From the NCBI GenBank assembly GCA_016776725.1, contig JADHSV010000019.1:1-55865 (forward strand): DNA of 55,865 nt, read 5' to 3'. Below the pieces are notes generated by a model. That model saw only the letters and a list, made by a program, of their open reading frames with translations, did no database searches and was not told the origin of the DNA. The translations under genes and the position numbers were made by a program. The stretch's first letter is position 1, and each line of letters opens with the position of its first letter. This document shows positions 47,867-53,924 of this stretch, in pieces. The DNA comes from Rhodospirillales bacterium. Lineage in GTDB: Bacteria > Pseudomonadota > Alphaproteobacteria > Rhodospirillales > Shumkoniaceae.

Positions 47867-48631
47867 ATGGATGTTGCCAGAGCTGCAACTGCTGATTTCC
47901 GGATTCCAAACGAATCAGCAGCCGAGAAAGCTGCGCGTTTAAATCAACGCTATGAGAGTCTTCGTGCCGAGGAACTTGTGGCGAAAATGATCGAAGAGGA
48001 ACTTTCCGGGCAAATCGCCCTGCTCTCCTCGTTCGGAACCGGTTCAGCCGTCCTTTTGCATATGGTCGCGGGCGTGGATCGCACGGTTCCCGTGCTGTTT
48101 CTCGATACCGGCAAACACTTTGGCGAGACACGGCGCTATCGTGACCAGTTGGTCGACTTGCTGGGCTTGACCGACGTGCGGACCATTACGCCTGATCCGG
48201 CACTGATCGCCAAACACGATCCGCGCGGCGTGCTGTGGATGGAACAACCAGACCGGTGCTGCTTTTTTCGCAAGGCCGAGCCCCTCAAACGGGCTTTGGG
48301 CGATTTCGATGCGCACTTCACCGGACGGCGCCGCCAACAAAGCGGCATGCGCGCGGCTCTGCCGCGGGTCGAGGCCGACGAGGATCACATCAAAATCAAT
48401 CCACTGGCGGGTTGGTCGTCGAAGGATGTGGTCGACTACTTCGCCGCCCACGAACTTCCCCGGCATCCGTTGGAGGAAGACGGGTTTCTATCCATCGGGT
48501 GCATGCCCTGCACCGATCGTGTGACGCCGGGCGAGAACGCCCGCGCAGGACGCTGGCGCAACAACGAAAAAACCGAATGCGGCGTTCACTTTTTGGGACA
48601 AACGTTCAAGGATTTCGGAGCAGACATATGA
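47867..48631 (+). CDS. cysH: adenylylsulfate (APS) reductase
   Basis: Reduces adenylylsulfate to sulfite with thioredoxin. The 254-residue protein has the PAPS-reductase fold (SSFGTGSAVLLHMV near residue 55, PVLFLDTGKHFGETRRYR near residue 75). The four Cys ligands of a 4Fe-4S cluster are Cys131-Cys132 (RCCFFRKAEPL) and Cys212/Cys215 (SIGCMPCT), the signature of APS-type enzymes. The catalytic Cys238 is in TECGVH. PAPS-specific CysH of E. coli lacks the cluster. It overlaps cysD by four bases (ATGA). Because APS is the substrate, the CysC domain downstream is not needed for reduction. Confidence 0.94.
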   Translation: MDVARAATADFRIPNESAAEKAARLNQRYESLRAEELVAKMIEEELSGQIALLSSFGTGSAVLLHMVAGVDRTVPVLFLDTGKHFGETRRYRDQLVDLLGLTDVRTITPDPALIAKHDPRGVLWMEQPDRCCFFRKAEPLKRALGDFDAHFTGRRRQQSGMRAALPRVEADEDHIKINPLAGWSSKDVVDYFAAHELPRHPLEEDGFLSIGCMPCTDRVTPGENARAGRWRNNEKTECGVHFLGQTFKDFGADI

Positions 48632-49422
48632 ACCATCTCGACGCACTGGAAAGCGAAAGCATCTACATCCTGCGTGAGGCCTATCAAAGGTTTGAACGCT
48701 TGGGAATGCTGTGGTCGCTGGGCAAGGATTCCAACGTCATGATCTGGCTGGCGCGCAAGGCCTTTCTCGGGCGAGTGCCGTTTCCGGTCGCCCATCTCGA
48801 TACGGGAAAGGAATTTCCTGAAACTTATGCCTTTCGCGAACGCTACACCAAGGAATGGGATCTCGACCTGATTGCCGACGATTGCCCGCCGATTGAAGAG
48901 GTTGATGCCCAATTGCCGCCGGATTCGCGGTTCGCGGCGCGTAAAAGCCTGGGCCTGAAGCAAGCGTTGGCGCGTTATAAATTCGATGCCCTGATCACCG
49001 GCATTCGCCGCGACGAACAGGCAACGCGCGCCAAAGAGAGGGTATTCAGCCCGCGCAACGAGGACGGCGGATGGGATTTTCGCGAACAGCCGCCCGAGTT
49101 TTGGGACCAGTACGTCACATTTTCGCAGCCCGGCACGCATTTCCGGGTTCACCCCCTGCTGCATTGGACCGAGGTGGATATCTGGCGCTACATCCAGCGC
49201 GAGGACATCCCGGTCGTACCGCTGTATTTTGCGAAAAACGGCAAGCGCTTTCGTTCGCTGGGCGAGGAAGGCATCACCCTGCCCATGGACAGCACCGCCA
49301 CGACCATCGACGAGATCATCGACGAACTTGAATCCAGCCGTACGCCGGAGCGTTCCGGTCGCACCATGGACCACGAATCCGAAGAAGCTTTCGAGCGCCT
49401 TCGCGTCCACGGATACCTGTAA
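48628..49422 (+). CDS. cysD: sulfate adenylyltransferase subunit 2
   Basis: CysD with CysN forms ATP sulfurylase, making APS from sulfate and ATP. The start at 48628 overlaps the cysH stop as ATGA and gives 264 residues beginning MNHLDALESESIYILREAYQRFE. The PP-loop is LWSLGKDSNVMI near residue 28. Further conserved segments are FPVAHLDTGKEFPETYAFR near residue 51, ALITGIRRDEQATRAKERVFS near residue 120, and RVHPLLHWTEVDIWRYI near residue 174. It is 13 bases ahead of cysNC. A longer upstream frame reads through cysH and is not used. Confidence 0.96.
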   Translation: MNHLDALESESIYILREAYQRFERLGMLWSLGKDSNVMIWLARKAFLGRVPFPVAHLDTGKEFPETYAFRERYTKEWDLDLIADDCPPIEEVDAQLPPDSRFAARKSLGLKQALARYKFDALITGIRRDEQATRAKERVFSPRNEDGGWDFREQPPEFWDQYVTFSQPGTHFRVHPLLHWTEVDIWRYIQREDIPVVPLYFAKNGKRFRSLGEEGITLPMDSTATTIDEIIDELESSRTPERSGRTMDHESEEAFERLRVHGYL

Positions 49423-49434
49423 GGAAACAGTCCA

Positions 49435-51339
49435 ATGACCAATACCGTACCCCGCGCGGCGGAAACTCCGCTGCCCGTTGTTTTCGTCGGCCATGTGGAT
49501 CACGGCAAATCGACCCTGATCGGCCGCCTTCTTCACGACACCGACAGCCTGCCTGACGGCAAGTTCGAGGAATTGGAAGCCCAATCGGAACGCCGCGGCG
49601 GCGAATTCGAGTGGTCGTTCGTGCTGGATGCTCTTCAGATTGAACGCGACCAGGGCATCACCGTCGATACGACGCGGATTTGGTTTAAGACGGCCAAGCG
49701 CGATTACGTCATCATCGACGCCCCGGGCCATAAGGCATTTTTGAAGAACATGGTCACGGGCGCGGCCAGCGCCGACGCCGCCGTGTTGGTGATCGATGCC
49801 GCACTGGGCGTATCGGAACAGACACGCCGCCACGCTTATCTGCTTAGCCTCCTGGGGGTTTCGCAGGTGGTCGTCGCGGTCAACAAGATGGATCTGGTCG
49901 GCTACAGCGAAGAACGCTTCCAGGAGGTTTCAGCGGAAATCAGGGCTTACCTGCAAAGCATCGGCATCCAGGATCAGACCATTATCCCCATCTCGGCCCG
50001 CCACGGCGAAAACGTTGCGGGAAATGCGGGCGATGGCGGCAATACGGCCATGCCATGGTGGGTCGGAAAAAGCGTGGTCGCAACGCTGAACGATTTCAGC
50101 CATCGACCCGCCCCCGTCGATCAGCCTTTGCGGTTGCCCATCCAGGACATATATCACAGCGGTGGCAAGCGCATTCTTGTCGGCCGTATTGAAAGCGGTC
50201 GGCTAAAGATTGGCGACAGGCTGTTGTTCTCGCCCGGCACCCAAACCGCACGGGTGCGCAGTCTGGAATCCTGGAAAAGCGGCCCCCGCGTGGCCGCCGC
50301 TGCCGGTCAATCGGTGGCCTTCACCCTGGACGAGGATATCTTCGCCGAGCGCGGACACATCGTTTCCAGTCCGGGCTCGGCGCCAACCGAGGCGAACAGC
50401 CTAAAGGTGCGTGTGTTCTGGCTGGACGAAACACCGCTGGCCGTCGGCGACCGGCTAACCCTGAGGCTCGCCTCTTCGATCCATACGGTCACTGTCGGTA
50501 CCATTGATCAGGTGATCGACGTTCATAGCCTGCAATCCTCGAAATCGGATTTTGTCGAATGCAATGGCGTTGCGGAGTTGGTGCTGCGCAGCCGCTCGAA
50601 AATCGCTTACGATTCGTATGGCGCCGTTCGCTCCACCGGGCGCGCCGTTCTCGAGCGCGACAATCGGTTGGTTGGCGGCTGCATTGTGCAGGAACGGGCC
50701 GAAGTCGCGGTACGCCATAACCTGACTTCGGTGGCGCAAACCGTGTCGGTGGATGAACGGGCGCTGGCCAACGGTCACCGCGGCGGCGTTTTATGGATGA
50801 CCGGGTTGTCCGGATCGGGCAAGTCCACCGTCGCCATGGCGCTGCAACGACGCCTGTTCGAGCGGGGCCGGCAGGTCTATGTGCTGGACGGGGACAATGT
50901 CCGTCAGGGCCTTAACCGCGATCTCGGGTTCAGCCCCGATGCCCGGGCCGAAAATATCCGCCGCATCGCCGAGGTAGCGAAACTCTTCGCTGACGCGGGA
51001 TTCGTCGTTATCACCGCCTTTATCTCGCCCTACCGCGAGGACAGAAACAGCGCACGCGCCATTATCGGTGAGGGTTTTCAGGAAATTTACGTCAAAGCCG
51101 ATCTGGGAACCTGCGAACAGCGCGACCCCAAGGGCCTGTATAAACGCGCACGCGCCGGTGAAATTCCTGAGTTCACCGGTATTAGCGCCCCCTACGAGGA
51201 ACCCTTGTCACCGGAGGCGGTCATCGACACCGCGAACAGGTCCGTTGACGGCGCCGTGGGTCTTTTGATCAACCACATTGATCGCGCCTTTGAGGCCAAG
51301 CGTGAAGGTGCGCTCGCTACTGCCGGGGCCGCCGGATAG
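49435..51339 (+). CDS. cysNC: bifunctional sulfate adenylyltransferase subunit 1/adenylylsulfate kinase
   Basis: A 634-residue fusion. Residues about 15-235 are the EF-Tu-like GTPase of Cys[14 protein letters not shown] (G1), DQGITVDTT (G2), [12 protein letters not shown] (G3) and NKMD (G4). Beta-barrel domains follow to about residue 440, then the APS kinase CysC with Walker [15 protein letters not shown] (about residues 457-470), [16 protein letters not shown] and [13 protein letters not shown]. CysN drives APS formation and CysC phosphorylates it to PAPS. AGGAAACAGTCC precedes ATG 49435. Since CysH looks APS-specific, the kinase may serve PAPS-dependent sulfotransfer. The stop lies in a hairpin loop. 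Confidence 0.96.
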   Translation: MTNTVPRAAETPLPVVFVGHVDHGKSTLIGRLLHDTDSLPDGKFEELEAQSERRGGEFEWSFVLDALQIERDQGITVDTTRIWFKTAKRDYVIIDAPGHKAFLKNMVTGAASADAAVLVIDAALGVSEQTRRHAYLLSLLGVSQVVVAVNKMDLVGYSEERFQEVSAEIRAYLQSIGIQDQTIIPISARHGENVAGNAGDGGNTAMPWWVGKSVVATLNDFSHRPAPVDQPLRLPIQDIYHSGGKRILVGRIESGRLKIGDRLLFSPGTQTARVRSLESWKSGPRVAAAAGQSVAFTLDEDIFAERGHIVSSPGSAPTEANSLKVRVFWLDETPLAVGDRLTLRLASSIHTVTVGTIDQVIDVHSLQSSKSDFVECNGVAELVLRSRSKIAYDSYGAVRSTGRAVLERDNRLVGGCIVQERAEVAVRHNLTSVAQTVSVDERALANGHRGGVLWMTGLSGSGKSTVAMALQRRLFERGRQVYVLDGDNVRQGLNRDLGFSPDARAENIRRIAEVAKLFADAGFVVITAFISPYREDRNSARAIIGEGFQEIYVKADLGTCEQRDPKGLYKRARAGEIPEFTGISAPYEEPLSPEAVIDTANRSVDGAVGLLINHIDRAFEAKREGALATAGAAG

Positions 51340-51357
51340 GGCGGCCCCAGTCGGCAG
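51320..51357 (+). terminator. GC-rich hairpin at the end of the cys operon
   Basis: GGGGCCGCC (51325-51333) and GGCGGCCCC (51340-51348) form a perfect 9-bp stem whose 6-base loop holds the cysNC stop codon. An outer CTGCC/GGCAG pair (51320-51324, 51353-51357) extends it. The following ATTATTG is only weakly U-rich, so termination may be partial or Rho-assisted. Confidence 0.5.
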
Positions 51358-51376
51358 ATTATTGTCCCGAAATACG

Positions 51377-51457
51377 TTGACATGAACGGTTCCAACGCGA
51401 TACTTTAGTTGTTGCTAATGTAGAAAAAGCTAAACAAGCTTTCGCGTGGAACCGTTC
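51377..51457 (+). promoter_or_regulatory. mnh operon promoter with long split inverted repeat
   Basis: TTGACA (51377-51382) and GATACT (51399-51404), 16 bases apart, form a good promoter. The spacer holds GAACGGTTCCA (51384-51394), and its exact complement TGGAACCGTTC (51447-51457) ends two bases before the mnhE start; CGCG flanks the inner side of each arm. Each arm also contains a 9-bp GAAC-N-GTTC dyad. The layout suggests two operator sites for one repressor, one in the promoter and one at the ribosome-binding site. Confidence 0.55.
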
Positions 51458-51459
51458 AA

Positions 51460-51978
51460 ATGTCGTCTCGTCTATCCAGTCAAAAAGACGTTGGCTCGCT
51501 TTTGGCCAACTGGTTGGGGCTATTGGCCCTGTGGATCATCTTCGTCGGAACTTTCGACACCCAGGAGGTGATCGCGGGCGCCGTCGTCGCGGCTCTTGTC
51601 TCGTTCATGGCGACGGGTCCAAATCCGGCCCGCTGGCAGGTGGTTTTATCGCCGCGCCGCCTGTTCACCCTTCTTGCATATCTGGGCTATCTGGCCGTCG
51701 CGATTTTTCGCGCGAACCTGCAAATGGCGGCCATCGTCCTGAGCCCCGAACTGGCCATCCGCCCCGGCATTGTTCGCGTCAGGACGCGGCTGAAAAGCCC
51801 GCTGGGCCGTTTGGTTCTTGCCAACTCGATCACGCTGACCCCCGGCACGCTCAGCGTCGATGTGGAAGGCGACGAGTTCTTCATCCACTGGATCAACGTA
51901 GACAGCGAAGACGCCGACGACGCCACGCGGCGGATTGTTTCAGGATTCGAGCATTACCTGGAGATTATCTTTGGCTGA
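51460..51978 (+). CDS. mnhE: Na+/H+ antiporter subunit E (MnhE/MrpE family)
   Basis: A 172-residue membrane protein, first gene of a multisubunit cation/proton antiporter operon. Two hydrophobic segments (LLALWIIFVGTF and AGAVVAALVSFMA) are followed by a third (LLAYLGYLAVAIFRANLQMA). The C-terminal soluble half has the family pattern LVLANSITLTPGTLSVDVEGDEFFIHWI. MnhE is needed for assembly of Mrp complexes. The ribosome-binding site is weak (GGAACC, inside an inverted-repeat arm). Its 3' end overlaps mnhF by 8 bases. Confidence 0.9.
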   Translation: MSSRLSSQKDVGSLLANWLGLLALWIIFVGTFDTQEVIAGAVVAALVSFMATGPNPARWQVVLSPRRLFTLLAYLGYLAVAIFRANLQMAAIVLSPELAIRPGIVRVRTRLKSPLGRLVLANSITLTPGTLSVDVEGDEFFIHWINVDSEDADDATRRIVSGFEHYLEIIFG

Positions 51979-52231
51979 GATCATTCTCGTTACCGCACTC
52001 GGCTTGGCAGCCGTCGCCCTGATTATGGGGCTCTATCGCCTGCTGGCCGGCCCGTGCACGGTCACCCGCGCCATTGCGCTGGATTTGTTGACCCTTATCA
52101 CCATTCCGTTGCTGGTCGGGGCCGCTGTCTGGGCCGGACGCGCCGTCTACGTCGACGTCGCCCTGGTTTACGGAATTCTCGCGTTCCTGGGCGTTCTGGC
52201 TTTGGCGCGCTATCTGGAAAAGGGGATATAG
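51971..52231 (+). CDS. mnhF: Na+/H+ antiporter subunit F (MnhF/MrpF family)
   Basis: An 86-residue protein with three transmembrane helices (LVTALGLAAVALIMGLYRLL, RAIALDLLTLITIPLLVGAAVW, VDVALVYGILAFLGVLALARYL), matching the MnhF/PhaF family including the GP-T-V-RA-LD segment. I prefer TTG 51971 as the start because GGAG lies 7 bases upstream and the first helix follows directly; ATG 51935 would add 12 residues inside mnhE without a site. It ends one base before mnhG. Confidence 0.88.
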   Translation: MAEIILVTALGLAAVALIMGLYRLLAGPCTVTRAIALDLLTLITIPLLVGAAVWAGRAVYVDVALVYGILAFLGVLALARYLEKGI

Positions 52232-52232
52232 G

Positions 52233-52592
52233 ATGACCGAAATGCTCCCCATCATCGGCGCGCTAGTCGTTTTGGTTGGCGCCGCTTTCATGGTTTTGGC
52301 GGCCATCGGCATCATTCGCATGCCCGACCCCTATAACCGAATTCAGGCCGGAACCAAGGCCAGCACGCTGGGCGTGGTTCTGGCGCTGATCGGACTGGGC
52401 ATTTACGAGATCGACCTGTTGCCGAAACTGATCGTCATCGCGCTGTTCGTGCTGATCACCAACCCGCTGTCATCCCATGCCCTGGCCCGCGCGGCGCATG
52501 CCGCTGGCGTTCCCCTGGCCGACGAAACGGTACGTGACGAACTGGCCGCAGCCCGCGCGCCAAAGGTCATCGAAGAGGAAACCGCGTCATGA
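52233..52592 (+). CDS. mnhG: Na+/H+ antiporter subunit G (MnhG/MrpG family)
   Basis: A 119-residue protein with three helices (LPIIGALVVLVGAAFMVLAAIGIIRM, TLGVVLALIGLGIYE, LPKLIVIALFVLITNPLSSHALARAA). The IGIIRMPDPYNRIQAGTKASTLGV block is the MnhG/PhaG signature. The C-terminal tail (ETVRDELAAARAPKVIEEE) is short and soluble. It begins 1 base after mnhF, with GGGATATAGG as ribosome-binding site, and overlaps the next gene by four bases (ATGA). Confidence 0.92.
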   Translation: MTEMLPIIGALVVLVGAAFMVLAAIGIIRMPDPYNRIQAGTKASTLGVVLALIGLGIYEIDLLPKLIVIALFVLITNPLSSHALARAAHAAGVPLADETVRDELAAARAPKVIEEETAS

Positions 52593-52840
52593 TTTTCGTC
52601 GATGTCCTGGTTTGCGCGGCGATGATCGCCACGGCCATCGCGGCGGTTTTCCAGCGCAGCCTGATTTCCGCCGTCATCATGGTCGGCTTTATCAGCCTGA
52701 TGGTGTCTTACCTGTTTGTGCGCATGGACGCACCCGATGTGGCCATGACCGAAGCGGCCATCGCCGCCGGGCTGACCACCGTCATTTTCCTGATCGCCAT
52801 CCGGCGCACGGAAGATACGGAATCCGGGGACAAGGAATAA
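52589..52840 (+). CDS. DUF4040 (MbhD-like) antiporter subunit
   Basis: An 83-residue three-helix protein of the DUF4040/MbhD family (VDVLVCAAMIATAIAAVFQRSLISAVIMVGFISLMVSYLFVRMDAPDVAMTEAAIAAGLTTVIFLIAI). In classical Mrp antiporters this region is the C-terminal part of MrpA; here it is a separate gene, as in membrane-bound hydrogenase (Mbh) and related complexes. The DAPDVAMTEAAI motif is well kept. It overlaps mnhG by ATGA and the next gene by TAATG, so translation is tightly coupled. Confidence 0.88.
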   Translation: MIFVDVLVCAAMIATAIAAVFQRSLISAVIMVGFISLMVSYLFVRMDAPDVAMTEAAIAAGLTTVIFLIAIRRTEDTESGDKE

Positions 52841-53544
52841 TGAGACAGATCCTCACGCCAATCGTTCTGTTATTGCTGGGCGCAGTCCTGTGGCAGGCCG
52901 TTCCGTTCACCGCCCCCGCCGATATCAGTGAAATCGGCCGCCGTTTCGTGGAATTCGGCGTTGCCGACAACCGCGCCGCCAACATCGTCACCTCGGTGAT
53001 CGTCAATTATCGCGGTTTGGATACGCTGGGCGAAGTTTCGGTCCTGTTTCTATCGGTAACCGGCGCGATCTTCGTGTTGCGCCGCCGCGAAGGTTTGATC
53101 CTGGCCACGCCCACGCCGTCCAGTGAACTGGTGGCGACCGGGGCCAGGCTTCTGTTCGGGCCGATCCTGCTGTTTGGCGCATATATCTTCGCCCACGGTC
53201 ATCTGACGCCGGGGGGCGGCTTTCAGGGCGGGGCGATTGTTGCTTCGTCGGTGCTGCTGCTGCTTCTGGCGGATCGCGACCGGGCCATGGCGCACAACGC
53301 TTTGGGATGGATCGAATCCATGTCGGGCTTCCTTTACGTGGTGGTCGGCATGGTTGGCATTGCCATTGCGGGATCGTTCCTTTCCAACAAGGGAATACTT
53401 CCGCTGGGCCTGTGGAACGATCTGTTCTCGGCCGGGCTTATCCCGGTCATTTACGTCCTTGTCGGCCTGAAGGTGGGCTCGGAACTGGCCACCCTTATCG
53501 ACGCCATGATGCATTCGGGCGAAAAAGAGGGAACGCAGGCATGA
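52840..53544 (+). CDS. mnhB: MbhE-MnhB fused antiporter subunit
   Basis: A 234-residue membrane protein in two parts. Residues about 1-85 match the MbhE-type module at the very end of MrpA (NIVTSVIVNYRGLDTLGEVSVLFLSVTGAIFVL). Residues about 95-234 are MnhB (LLFGPILLFGAYIFAHGHLTPGGGFQGGAIVASSVLLLLL and AGLIPVIYVLVGLKVGSELATLIDAM). The start at 52840 overlaps the DUF4040 stop as TAATG. Together with the separate DUF4040 gene this accounts for the parts missing from the antiporter subunits downstream. It overlaps mnhC as ATGA. Confidence 0.88.
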   Translation: MRQILTPIVLLLLGAVLWQAVPFTAPADISEIGRRFVEFGVADNRAANIVTSVIVNYRGLDTLGEVSVLFLSVTGAIFVLRRREGLILATPTPSSELVATGARLLFGPILLFGAYIFAHGHLTPGGGFQGGAIVASSVLLLLLADRDRAMAHNALGWIESMSGFLYVVVGMVGIAIAGSFLSNKGILPLGLWNDLFSAGLIPVIYVLVGLKVGSELATLIDAMMHSGEKEGTQA

Positions 53545-53924
53545 TCGAACCCACGACCCTCTACACCCTTACCGGCGCTCTGCTGATCCTGATCGGTTTC
53601 GCCGCCATTATGCTGAAGCGCAACCTGATCAAGATGATGCTGGGTTTCGTCATGGTCGAGGCGGGCGTGCACCTGTTGATCATCTGTTTCGGATTTATCC
53701 CGGGCCGAACCGCCCCCATCATCAACACGCCGGACCTGTTGACAGACCCCGCGTTGATGAGCGCGGTTCCCCAGCAATTCGTTGATCCCGTGGTCCAGGC
53801 CATTGTGCTGACGGCCATTGTTATCGCGGTGGGCGTCACAGCGTTGATGCTTGCTTATGTCGTTCGTCTCTACGGCGTCCACAAAACTCTGGATGTCGGC
53901 CGTTACGTGAGCTTGAAATGGTAG
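53541..53924 (+). CDS. mnhC: Na+/H+ antiporter subunit C (MnhC/MrpC, NuoK-like)
   Basis: A 127-residue three-helix protein homologous to NuoK: LYTLTGALLILIGFAAIMLKRNLIKMMLGFVMVEAGVHLLIICFG includes the helix-2 Glu of GFVMVEAGVHLL. A longer loop (IPGRTAPIINTPDLLTDPALMSAVPQQFVDPVVQAIVLTAIVI) leads to the third helix, as in MrpC. The start 53541 overlaps mnhB by ATGA, and the gene overlaps the next by 7 bases. The longer frame upstream is inside mnhB. Confidence 0.92.
   Translation: MIEPTTLYTLTGALLILIGFAAIMLKRNLIKMMLGFVMVEAGVHLLIICFGFIPGRTAPIINTPDLLTDPALMSAVPQQFVDPVVQAIVLTAIVIAVGVTALMLAYVVRLYGVHKTLDVGRYVSLKW

Noticed and set aside
52477..52839. A 121-residue N-terminal extension of the MnhB-type protein.
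   Set aside because: It overlaps mnhG and the DUF4040 gene in another frame; the TAATG junction at 52840 gives a proper start.
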